In this document: positions 1 through 6,152 of the stretch, piece by piece
How positions within the stretch are numbered: position 1 is the stretch's first letter
Layout: each line of letters starts with the position of its first letter
Assembly (NCBI GenBank): GCA_030592205.1
Contig: JAUVKA010000072.1
Location: 1 to 11,604, forward strand
From: Bacteroidota bacterium
GTDB lineage: Bacteria; Bacteroidota; Bacteroidia; Bacteroidales; UBA12481
Reading direction: 5' to 3'
Length of the DNA: 11,604 nucleotides
Notes under the pieces: model-generated
Database searches by the model: none
What the model was told of the DNA's origin: nothing
The model's input: the letters and a program-made list of their open reading frames with translations, nothing else
Position numbers and translations under genes: made by a program

Positions 1-527
1 AGGCCGGTTATTTCTGGATTTTCCCACTTGGAAATGGCAGGGTAAATGCTGGTTTTGGAATGCTGTACAGAAAAGAGAAAAGTTATAATTCGAGGGAGGC
101 TTTTTCTTATTTCATTAAGCACAACCCATCTGTCAGAGAAATTATGCAAGATACCAAGGCAGAGGGTGATATAGCAGGTGGCGGTTTACCATTTGCTTTG
201 GCTCGTCGTAGCCTTAGCGGGTCAGGTTTTTTGCTTGTTGGGGATGCTGCTTCCCTGGTTGATCCCTTTTCCGGGGATGGTATACAGAGTGCAGCATTAA
301 GTGGAGTATTGGCTGCTAAATGGGTGTTAAAAGCGTTATCAGAAGATCAGAATAATGAAACATTCCTTTTAGGCTATGACCTTGAATTGTACGCCAGACT
401 TTGGCCAGAGTTTAGAAAAAGGGCACGCATGATGAAAATTGGATCTATGTTTCCAAAACTGATTTCATTGGGGATTAGGCTCGGATCTTATCCATTTGTT
501 CAGAGATGGCTGAAATCATGGGTGTAA
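1..527 (+). CDS. Geranylgeranyl reductase family FAD-dependent oxidoreductase (C-terminal part, 5' end cut by window)
   Basis: The reading frame is open from base 3 at the window edge, so the start lies outside; 174 residues remain. The first visible residues, GYFWIFPLGNGRVNAGFG, match the G-Y-x-W-x-F-P-x-G motif of the geranylgeranyl reductase / ChlP-like flavoprotein family. Further on, the segment FLLVGDAASLVDPFSGDGI is the family's second FAD-contacting motif (G-D-A-A-x-x-x-x-P-x-x-G-x-G-I), followed by the usual alanine-rich helix. The N-terminal GxGxxG dinucleotide fold is missing only because of the cut. Members reduce isoprenoid double bonds or act as uncharacterised FAD/NAD(P) oxidoreductases. 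The substrate here cannot be told: in Bacteroidetes such proteins may act in isoprenoid or lipid metabolism (inference). The ATG at 60 is internal, since homology runs upstream of it. The stop is 64 bases before the likely rlmD start on the same strand. Confidence 0.85.
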   Translation, partial: AGYFWIFPLGNGRVNAGFGMLYRKEKSYNSREAFSYFIKHNPSVREIMQDTKAEGDIAGGGLPFALARRSLSGSGFLLVGDAASLVDPFSGDGIQSAALSGVLAAKWVLKALSEDQNNETFLLGYDLELYARLWPEFRKRARMMKIGSMFPKLISLGIRLGSYPFVQRWLKSWV

Positions 528-591
528 AAACCATTTTATCTTCTCAATTCAAACTGTATTTTTGCAGCTTAATAATTCAATACATACAATT

Positions 592-2022
592 TTGAGTAAA
601 CGAAATAAATATCCCTTCCTGGAAGATATCCTTATCACCGGAATTGGATCGGAAGGTAAAGCATTGTCAAGGGTGAATGATCGGGTAGTTTTTGTGCCTC
701 TTGTTGTTCCAGGTGATGTTGTGGATATGCAAGTCATCAGAAAGCGAAAATCCTATATGGAGGCTAAGCTGGTCAAAATCAAACAGTATTCATCTATCCG
801 CCAGGAAGCGGTTTGTGAACACTTTGGAGTTTGTGGAGGATGCAAATGGCAAATGCTGCCCTATACGGAGCAGCTCAAGTTCAAGCAGCAACAGGTATTC
901 GATCAGCTTTCACGAATAGGGAAGTTTGAAATGCCGCAGATACGAGAAATTCTTGGTTCAGAACATTCGGAATTCTACAGGAATAAACTGGAATTTACAT
1001 TTTCCAATAAAAGATGGTTGACAGAGGATGAAATTCAAACGGGAAAAGAGTTCGAACATAGAAATGCAGTAGGATTTCATGTCCCTGGCCAGTTCGATAA
1101 AGTGGTTGATATAGATAAATGCTGGTTGCAGGGAGGTCAATCTAATGATATCAGGAACAGTATCCGGGAATATGCTCTGGCTCATAAATTAGAATTTTTC
1201 GACCTAAGGGAGCAAAAAGGACTATTAAGAAATTTGATAATCCGTAAATCATCAGGAGGTGAATTAATGCTTATTCTTTCATTTTTCCGTGAGGATAAGG
1301 AGGCTATTGAAGCATTACTGACATTTTTGGTGCGGGAATTTCCAGAGATTACCTCGCTTCAATATGTTATCAATGGAAAAGCCAATGATACTATTCTGGA
1401 TCAGGATATAATTGTTTTTCATGGTAAGGACCACATCCTTGAGGAGATGGCGGATCTAAAGTTTATAGTGGGGCCAAAATCATTTTACCAAACTAATTCA
1501 TCGCAGGCAGAAAGACTTTACCAATGTGTATCCGATTTGGCAGAATTGACCGGAGATGAGATTGTTTACGATTTGTATACAGGAACGGGGACTATTGCAA
1601 TTTTCCTTGCCCGACAAGCGAAGAAAGTTGTAGGTGTGGAATATGTTCCTGAAGCTATTGAGGATGCAAAAAAGAATTCAATTTTGAATGGAATTACTAA
1701 TACCGAATTTGAAGTAGCCGACATAAAGAATGTGCTGAATCCTGAATTCATAGAAATCCATGGGAAACCCGATGTGCTTGTTCTTGATCCCCCCCGGGCT
1801 GGTCTTCATGAGAAGGTTATTTCCGGCTTATTGGAATCTGAGCCAGCAAGGATCGTATATGTTAGCTGTAACCCGGGAACCCAGGCAAGGGATGTTGCCC
1901 TTTTAACTGATAAATATGAAGTGACGGCAGTTCAACCGGTAGATATGTTTCCACATACACATCATGTAGAAAATATCATGCAGTTAAGACGAAAGACAAA
2001 AGACGAAAGACCAAAGATGTAG
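592..2022 (+). CDS. rlmD: 23S rRNA (uracil-5-)-methyltransferase RlmD/RumA family
   Basis: SAM-dependent enzyme that makes 5-methyluridine in 23S rRNA (U1939 in E. coli numbering for RlmD; single Bacteroidetes enzymes may have different or dual specificity). Numbered from the TTG at 592 it has 476 residues: a TRAM-type N-terminal domain (about 8-62), a [4Fe-4S] cysteine set C75, C81, C84 and C177 (CEHFGVCGGC and DKCW), and a Rossmann methyltransferase domain with DLYTGTGT (327-334), E350 and DPPR (399-402). The catalytic Cys is C426 (SCNPGT) and the general base E460 (HHVEN). All key residues are present. No ATG is available near the start. TTG at 562 is possible, but from TTG 592 the protein begins (M)SKRNKYPFLED, which lines up with the usual short basic N-terminus of Bacteroidetes RlmD. 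The last 11 residues (RRKTKDERPKM) are encoded by a tandem heptamer repeat and lie beyond the conserved C-terminus. Confidence 0.93.
   Translation: MSKRNKYPFLEDILITGIGSEGKALSRVNDRVVFVPLVVPGDVVDMQVIRKRKSYMEAKLVKIKQYSSIRQEAVCEHFGVCGGCKWQMLPYTEQLKFKQQQVFDQLSRIGKFEMPQIREILGSEHSEFYRNKLEFTFSNKRWLTEDEIQTGKEFEHRNAVGFHVPGQFDKVVDIDKCWLQGGQSNDIRNSIREYALAHKLEFFDLREQKGLLRNLIIRKSSGGELMLILSFFREDKEAIEALLTFLVREFPEITSLQYVINGKANDTILDQDIIVFHGKDHILEEMADLKFIVGPKSFYQTNSSQAERLYQCVSDLAELTGDEIVYDLYTGTGTIAIFLARQAKKVVGVEYVPEAIEDAKKNSILNGITNTEFEVADIKNVLNPEFIEIHGKPDVLVLDPPRAGLHEKVISGLLESEPARIVYVSCNPGTQARDVALLTDKYEVTAVQPVDMFPHTHHVENIMQLRRKTKDERPKM
1985..2019 (+). repeat. Five-copy 7-bp tandem repeat (AAAGACN) at the rlmD 3' end
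   Basis: Reading from 1985 the units are TAAGACG, AAAGACA, AAAGACG, AAAGACC and AAAGATG, five consecutive heptamers with consensus AAAGACN. They lie inside the last codons of rlmD and encode its charged tail. The period is not a multiple of three, so loss or gain of one unit would change the frame of the tail and move the stop codon. A palindrome follows 24 bases later. Confidence 0.85.
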
Positions 2023-2043
2023 GATGCTGGAGTGAAGCGACAG

Positions 2044-2059
2044 TCCCGATTTATCGGGA
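2044..2059. repeat. Perfect palindromic hairpin TCCCGAT-TT-ATCGGGA
   Basis: Two 7-bp arms (2044-2050 and 2053-2059) around a TT centre, or equally a 6-bp stem with a TTTA tetraloop. It sits 21 bases past the rlmD stop, between two co-directional genes. It lacks a following T-run, so it is a weak candidate for an intrinsic terminator. It looks more like the short dispersed palindromes of Bacteroidetes genomes, which is my recollection and not a search result. Confidence 0.7.
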
Positions 2060-2098
2060 TAGGATATAGGCATAAAGATCAGATAATCAAAAGTTTAC

Positions 2099-2123
2099 AA
2101 TTTATAATTAATAATTTATAATT
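2099..2123. repeat. Two direct copies of AATTTATAATT, 14-bp period
   Basis: AATTTATAATT occurs at 2099-2109 and again at 2113-2123, ending 6 bases before the ATG of the POT transporter gene. The block is almost pure A/T. It may carry the transporter promoter, but no well-spaced TTTG / TAnnTTTG pair can be assigned with confidence. Confidence 0.55.
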
Positions 2124-2129
2124 TTCCCC

Positions 2130-3587
2130 ATGAGTAATTTTTCACAAGTGTTTAGAAAATTTCCCTCAACCTTCTGGTGGGCCAATATCATGGAGTTGTT
2201 TGAGCGCTGGGCATGGTATGGAATGTTTATACCTCTGGCATTATACCTTACTGGATCAACTGATACAGGTGCTTTGGGATTCACACAGATTGAGAAAGGA
2301 ACCCTGATGGGTGTGGTTACTGCAATCCTATATTTTTTACCACTTATTACCGGTGCAATAGCTGATAAATATGGTTTTAGAAAGACCCTGATTGTTGCTT
2401 ATATCATTCTAGCATCCGGATATTTTATGATGGGTCGTGTTAGTTCATATTCTTCAGTTTTCTTGGTATTTCTTTGGGTTGCACTTGGAGCAGGTCTCTT
2501 CAAGCCTGTGATACAGGCAACGATAGGAAAAACAACAGATAAAGAGACCTCTTCAATTGGCTTTGGAATTTTTTATATGATTGTCAACGTGGGAGCATTT
2601 ATTGGACCTATTGTGGCTTCTGTTCTTAGGGGATTCGACTGGAGTTATGTTTTTACTATGTCCTCAGCAGCCATATTATTAAATCTGCTTATAGTGTTGA
2701 TTTTCTATAAGGAACCCGCACAAGAGAAAAATTCTGAACCTCTGGGGAAATCCATTATTAGCATATTTAAGAATATTACCATTGCATTGAGTGATCTCAA
2801 ATTACTGGTCTTTTTAATTTTGATGGTTGGTTTCTGGACCATGTACAACCAACTTTTTTATACACTGCCAGTGTTTATTGAACAATGGGTCCATACAGAG
2901 GCTATGTTGGAGGCAATCAGGGGATTCTGGCCTTGGTTAGCTGAGGCAGTGGACACGCAGAATAATGGTACTGTAGCAGCTGAGATGATCATAAATCTCG
3001 ATGCAATGTTCATTGTGATATTCCAGATACTGGTTTCCGGATTTGTGATGAGATATAAGCCCTTAAATGCAATGATCAGTGGTATACTGGTTTGCGCAAT
3101 CGGGATTTCCCTGACGCTAATTACTCAAAATGGATTTTTTCTGATCCTCTCTATTTTTGTATTTGCAGTAGGGGAGATGTCGTCTTCCCCAAAAACATCA
3201 GAATATATTGCACGAATTGCTCCTCCCGATAAAGTTGGGCTCTACATGGGATGCTCGTTTTTACCTTATGCAGGCGGAAACTTTTTTGCCGGTCAAATTT
3301 CAGGCGGTGTTTATCAGGGTATGTCAGATAAGATCAGCCTTCTTCAAAAGGAGGTTGCTGTTAGAGGCTTGGATATCCCGGCAATCGGTGATTCATTTAC
3401 GCAGAATGATTATATCAATCGGGCTTCTGAGCTGTTTGGAATGAATCGGCTCGAACTAACGGACTATCTGTGGCAGACATATAATCCCTCGAAAATATGG
3501 GTGGTAGTTTTTGGGATAGGTTTGGCTACGGTTGTGCTTCTGTTTTTATACGACAAACTGTTGCTAAAGAGTAAGGCTGTTAAGTAG
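2130..3587 (+). CDS. POT/PTR2-family proton-dependent oligopeptide transporter (MFS)
   Basis: A 485-residue, very hydrophobic inner-membrane protein with the hallmarks of the proton-dependent oligopeptide transporter family. The first helix carries the proton-coupling E-x-x-E-R motif (E22, E25, R26 in ELFERWAWYG). GAIADKYGFRKT (75-86) is the MFS loop 2-3 / PTR2 signature. A lysine in GLFKPVIQ (K125) is in the usual TM4 position, and FYMIVNVGAFIGP (148-160) is the second PTR2 signature (F-Y-x-x-x-N-x-G). A late helix has GEMSSSPKTSEYIARIAPP, matching the conserved G-E-x-x-x-S-P region. It would import di- or tripeptides with protons. The second position of the usual YY pair is W-Y here (WAWYG), so it is somewhat divergent and substrate range is uncertain. 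The ATG at 2130 is directly followed by the conserved N-terminus. The gene is not obviously co-transcribed with rlmD (107-base gap with repeats). Confidence 0.88.
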   Translation: MSNFSQVFRKFPSTFWWANIMELFERWAWYGMFIPLALYLTGSTDTGALGFTQIEKGTLMGVVTAILYFLPLITGAIADKYGFRKTLIVAYIILASGYFMMGRVSSYSSVFLVFLWVALGAGLFKPVIQATIGKTTDKETSSIGFGIFYMIVNVGAFIGPIVASVLRGFDWSYVFTMSSAAILLNLLIVLIFYKEPAQEKNSEPLGKSIISIFKNITIALSDLKLLVFLILMVGFWTMYNQLFYTLPVFIEQWVHTEAMLEAIRGFWPWLAEAVDTQNNGTVAAEMIINLDAMFIVIFQILVSGFVMRYKPLNAMISGILVCAIGISLTLITQNGFFLILSIFVFAVGEMSSSPKTSEYIARIAPPDKVGLYMGCSFLPYAGGNFFAGQISGGVYQGMSDKISLLQKEVAVRGLDIPAIGDSFTQNDYINRASELFGMNRLELTDYLWQTYNPSKIWVVVFGIGLATVVLLFLYDKLLLKSKAVK

Positions 3588-3596
3588 TACGCCACT

Positions 3597-3624
3597 GGGT
3601 CCCGGATCAAGTCCGGGATGACCC
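3597..3624. repeat. REP-like palindrome, arm A of an inverted pair
   Basis: CCCGGA (3601-3606) and TCCGGG (3612-3617) form a 6-bp stem around TCAAG, with GGGT and GACCC outside extending it imperfectly. The reverse complement begins with the 12-mer GGGTCATCCCGG, which is identical to the beginning of arm B at 3717-3728. It starts 10 bases after the POT transporter stop. Confidence 0.8.
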
Positions 3625-3643
3625 TCTCTTTTTCGAACAGAGT

Positions 3644-3664
3644 GTGGAAATTGTGCTTTTCCGC
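3644..3664. other. Small hairpin between the two REP-like arms
   Basis: GTGGAAA (3644-3650) can pair with TTTCCGC (3658-3664), one G-U wobble, 7-base loop. It lies in the convergent gap between the transporter and comB and may contribute to termination. There is no strong T-run. Weak feature. Confidence 0.35.
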
Positions 3665-3716
3665 AATACTATTTGGACCGCCAAGACACTGAGGCCAACA
3701 ATGTTAGCCAAAGAAA

Positions 3717-3744
3717 GGGTCATCCCGGCGAATGCCGGGATCTG
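3717..3744. repeat. REP-like palindrome, arm B of an inverted pair
   Basis: ATCCCGGC (3722-3729) and GCCGGGAT (3734-3741) form a perfect 8-bp stem with the loop GAAT. Read on the + strand it opens with GGGTCATCCCGG, the same 12-mer that arm A carries on the - strand. The loops differ (GAAT against a seven-base centre), so these are two related but separate copies. It is 37 bases past the comB stop and could act as a bidirectional terminator in the convergent gap. Confidence 0.8.
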
Positions 3745-3780
3745 GTAGCGCATGTAAAATGCTGATAGGTACCTCAAGCA

Positions 3781-4506
3781 CTAAGCCTTGTATTTTCTGA
3801 CTAACCTACTTACCAAATCCAATTTAGGAATAATTGTATGAGTGTCAATAGACAAACAATATTCAAGATCTTTTTCGAACCTATTGGTTATTAAGGTATT
3901 ATAATGCTTGCAGCTGCTCAAGTATTCATGGATATCTTTGTTACCTGCATCCCATGTGTTTTTTGCCAGGATACACAAATCGTCTGGGTCAACAGGCGAA
4001 ATAGAGTCCAATAGTGAAATAATCCCTCCTGCACATAGAAAATCATCCATCGAGAATTCGCCCCGGGTACCGGCACAAAACAGGTGAACCGGCTTATCGG
4101 AATCAGCCAGATATTTTGCCACTGCCGTCATATTTAAAAACGCCCCAATCAATACTTCATCTGCATCGAAAGTATTTTCCAGAGCCTTTGTTCCGTTGGT
4201 AGTTGTTAGTATTACACCCCTGCCTGAAACCTTTTCGGCGGTATATTCCAGGGGTGAATTTCCATTGTCAAATCCCGGTAATTTTATCGCATCTCTTTCC
4301 CCTCCAAGGATGGCATCTGGAAATTCCTTTTTCCGTTCCCATGCATCATTAATCTCAGCCACGGGTAATACCCATTTAGCGCCATTTTGTAAAGCTGTAA
4401 TTATTACTGTTGTAGCTCTTAGAACATCAATTACCACAGTTCTGGATCCCTTGATCTTATCCATATTGGCATGTCTGGCAGTTAGCGAAAGACTGATTTC
4501 AATCAT
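3781..4506 (-). CDS. comB: 2-phosphosulfolactate phosphatase homologue (ComB family)
   Basis: A 241-residue protein carrying ComB-family blocks: VVIDVLRATTVIITAL (about 24-39), LGGERDAIKLPGFDNGNSP (about 67-85), GVILTTTNGTKAL and LFCAGTRGEFSMDDFLCAGG. ComB is a Mg-dependent phosphatase that converts 2-phospho-3-sulfolactate to sulfolactate in coenzyme M synthesis of methanogens; a homologue (YitC) takes part in sulfolactate formation in Bacillus. Bacteroidetes do not make coenzyme M as far as is known, so the true substrate here is open. The start codon overlaps the end of the pabC-like gene by 8 bases (ATGATTGA), which implies co-transcription and probably coupled translation. No partner comA-like synthase is visible in the window. 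It ends in a convergent gap with palindromes. Confidence 0.9.
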   Translation of the reverse strand: MIEISLSLTARHANMDKIKGSRTVVIDVLRATTVIITALQNGAKWVLPVAEINDAWERKKEFPDAILGGERDAIKLPGFDNGNSPLEYTAEKVSGRGVILTTTNGTKALENTFDADEVLIGAFLNMTAVAKYLADSDKPVHLFCAGTRGEFSMDDFLCAGGIISLLDSISPVDPDDLCILAKNTWDAGNKDIHEYLSSCKHYNTLITNRFEKDLEYCLSIDTHTIIPKLDLVSRLVRKYKA

Positions 4507-5104
4507 AATCTCTGATTTTTGAAATATCTAATTCAATGGAATCCTCCCAGGCCATCATGGCATTGAATAAGCGTATTTTTGAATATTCACCTAAGTTTTT
4601 TCGGTTAATCTGATCTAGTTGAATAATCCCATTATCTATTAGCCATGCTCTTTGAGTCCCTTCCAAAAGAGGAATTTTCGGACTGATCCATTGACCATCT
4701 CTCTTTAATGCAATATTGGAGTATCTGGTATCAGTAAGAAAACCCTGACGAGTGAAGATGATTTCTGTATCTTTCATATCCTCCGGCACAAGATTCATAA
4801 AAACAGATCTGTCGACATATTTTAGATCATACTTAAGATCTGGTTTTTCAAGGAGTAAGAGTCGATCAATTTTTCTTTTTTGATAGGGCTCAAACGTGAC
4901 TTTGAAATCGACATCAGAATACAAGAAACGGCATTTGTATACCCCTGAATTAAGGCTGGAAGGTATTGTTATAAAGGTGCTTAGAGGTGGCAGCTTTCTT
5001 ATGCCATAAAGAAATTTTAACGATCGGTCGATACGGTCTTCATGGTAGGATAAATTCATCATCTTACCGTTTACAATTCTTATTGTTTCAAGTAATCGGT
5101 ACAT
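4499..5104 (-). CDS. pabC: Aminotransferase class IV protein, probable 4-amino-4-deoxychorismate lyase (PabC-like)
   Basis: A fold-type IV PLP enzyme that would cleave 4-amino-4-deoxychorismate to p-aminobenzoate and pyruvate. Numbered from the ATG at 5104 (201 residues), the probable Schiff-base lysine is K95 in DLKYVDRS, equal to the L-K-x-x-x-R segment of E. coli PabC. GFLTDTRYSNIAL matches the family's T-E/D-x-x-x-x-N block, PKIPLLEGTQRAWL the cofactor/substrate loop, and IRLFNAMMAW the C-terminal N-A-M motif. It is about 65 residues shorter than E. coli PabC, which is usual for the short Bacteroidetes form. An ATG four codons upstream (5116) is also possible; I prefer 5104 because (M)YRLLETIR fits the usual N-terminus. 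It overlaps the end of pabB by 17 bases (29 with the longer start) and the comB start by 8. The function as lyase rather than another class IV aminotransferase rests mainly on the pabB neighbour. Confidence 0.85.
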   Translation of the reverse strand: MYRLLETIRIVNGKMMNLSYHEDRIDRSLKFLYGIRKLPPLSTFITIPSSLNSGVYKCRFLYSDVDFKVTFEPYQKRKIDRLLLLEKPDLKYDLKYVDRSVFMNLVPEDMKDTEIIFTRQGFLTDTRYSNIALKRDGQWISPKIPLLEGTQRAWLIDNGIIQLDQINRKNLGEYSKIRLFNAMMAWEDSIELDISKIRDYD

Positions 5105-6059
5105 ATACTTTATCAATCAATTCCTGGTATTCTTTTTCCACCTCACTGCGAAATGTTATGCCCCCTCCGCTTTTAAAAGTGAAAGAATCCGTGTTCTTTT
5201 CAACATACCGTATCATTACTGCACTGTCAAGGGATTCTCCATCAAATACGCCAAAGACTCCTGTATAATAGCCCCTGCTATACTCTTCCGTGTTAAGCAG
5301 GATTTCTACGGTCTTTTCCTTAGGAGCTCCGGATATCGAACCTGCAGGTAAGAGTTTGGACAATATATCTCCCAGATAATTCTTATAATCCTCAGGTAAG
5401 GTGCCTGATATCTCTGAACTGGCCTGGAGTATTTTTTTTTCATGTGTGCTGATGGTTTCAATATACCTGAATCTGTCAACACTGACCTTTTTGGCAACCT
5501 TGCTAAGATCATTCCTCATCAGATCGACAATAGTGTTATGCTCTGATATTTCCTTGGGATCGTTCAGCAGAATTGATTCGGCATTTGGAATATTGCAGTC
5601 AATAGTTCCCTTCATTGGGTAAGTTGAGATCCTGTTTCCATTTATTTTCACAAAAGTTTCTGGAGAGAAAACAACAAACTGATCCCTGAAATAAAGTTTA
5701 TAAGCTGCTCTGGCCCGGAGGTAAATATTTTTCAAATCCGTATTTATTTCAACCTGAGTTGCTTGTGTAAGATTTATTAGATACGTATCACCATTCCTTA
5801 TGTGCCTCATTACAATATCGAACTTATACTTATAATCATCAAAGGATAAGGGATGCTTAATGAAAGTAAGATCATGGTTCCGGTCTGGTAACGACCCGTT
5901 ATTCGACAGTCCGGGTATTTGAAAATAAATATCCCCGGGCAGGTTATTGAGTTCAAAGACTTCAGGTTGTTTTCCCTCAAAATCAATAATGAACAAAAAT
6001 GGCTGACCTTTCTTACCTAGATCATTTAATTTATTGAAAAAGGAATTGTTCTGAATCAT
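5088..6059 (-). CDS. pabB: Aminodeoxychorismate synthase component I (short PabB)
   Basis: A chorismate-binding enzyme that aminates chorismate to 4-amino-4-deoxychorismate, using ammonia from a glutaminase partner. Numbered from the ATG at 6059 (323 residues): FSPETFVK, YPMKGT with K150, EHNTIVDLMRNDLSKVA (173-189), PAGSISGAPKEKTVEIL (238-254), GYYTGVFGVF and SGGGITFRSEVEKEYQEL. The lysine in the P-x-K-G-T motif is the residue that distinguishes PabB from anthranilate synthase TrpE (usually P-x-A-G-T). At 323 residues it lacks most of the N-terminal domain of 450-residue PabB proteins, as is common in Bacteroidetes. A TTG at 6065 gives two extra residues; the ATG fits better with the promoter candidate just upstream. 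No pabA/trpG is in the window, so the glutaminase must come from elsewhere. First gene of the operon with the PabC-like and ComB genes. Confidence 0.92.
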   Translation of the reverse strand: MIQNNSFFNKLNDLGKKGQPFLFIIDFEGKQPEVFELNNLPGDIYFQIPGLSNNGSLPDRNHDLTFIKHPLSFDDYKYKFDIVMRHIRNGDTYLINLTQATQVEINTDLKNIYLRARAAYKLYFRDQFVVFSPETFVKINGNRISTYPMKGTIDCNIPNAESILLNDPKEISEHNTIVDLMRNDLSKVAKKVSVDRFRYIETISTHEKKILQASSEISGTLPEDYKNYLGDILSKLLPAGSISGAPKEKTVEILLNTEEYSRGYYTGVFGVFDGESLDSAVMIRYVEKNTDSFTFKSGGGITFRSEVEKEYQELIDKVYVPIT

Positions 6060-6069
6060 AATCAAGTAC

Positions 6070-6085
6070 TACCTTTACAAAGGTA
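6070..6085. promoter_or_regulatory. Perfect inverted repeat TACCTTT-AC-AAAGGTA over the pabB -7 element
   Basis: Two 7-bp arms (6070-6076 and 6079-6085) around a 2-base centre. The right arm is the -7 candidate of pabB, so a bound protein or a 5' hairpin could affect initiation. No regulator gene is adjacent, and its role is inferred only from position. Confidence 0.4.
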
Positions 6086-6112
6086 AAATAAACCCCATTC
6101 ATGCAATGCAAA
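6078..6112 (-). promoter_or_regulatory. Candidate Bacteroidetes-type promoter of the pabB operon
   Basis: On the - strand TACCTTTG (6085-6078) is a full match to the TAnnTTTG -7 element, and TTTG (6112-6109) lies 23 bases upstream, slightly longer than the usual 19-21. Transcription would begin about 10-15 bases before the ATG at 6059, giving a very short leader. Inferred from consensus only. Confidence 0.45.
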
Positions 6113-6128
6113 CTGTCAGCATGCATTG
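6104..6128. promoter_or_regulatory. Inverted repeat CAATGCA-N11-TGCATTG in the divergent pabB/DUF192 gap
   Basis: CAATGCA (6104-6110) is answered by TGCATTG (6122-6128) with 11 bases between. It lies between two divergently transcribed genes, 25 bases before the ATG at 6153. It could be an operator or mere A/T-rich chance. No consensus promoter for the rightward gene was found here. Confidence 0.3.
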
Positions 6129-6152
6129 TTGGAATAAATGATTTAGAGCAAA

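Noticed and set aside
60..62. ATG at 60 as start of the first gene
   Set aside because: The conserved segment GYFWIFPLGNGRVNAGFG lies upstream of it in the same frame, so the gene begins outside the window.
1985..2019. Tandem repeats as a possible CRISPR array
   Set aside because: Units are 7 bp with no spacers, and no cas genes are in the window.
2044..2059. Palindrome after rlmD as an intrinsic terminator
   Set aside because: The stem is good but the following bases are AGGATATAGG with no T-run, so it is listed as a repeat only.
4196..4522. Open + strand frame of 108 codons opposite comB
   Set aside because: It lies wholly antisense to a strongly recognised gene, has no family resemblance and reads as low-quality shadow sequence.
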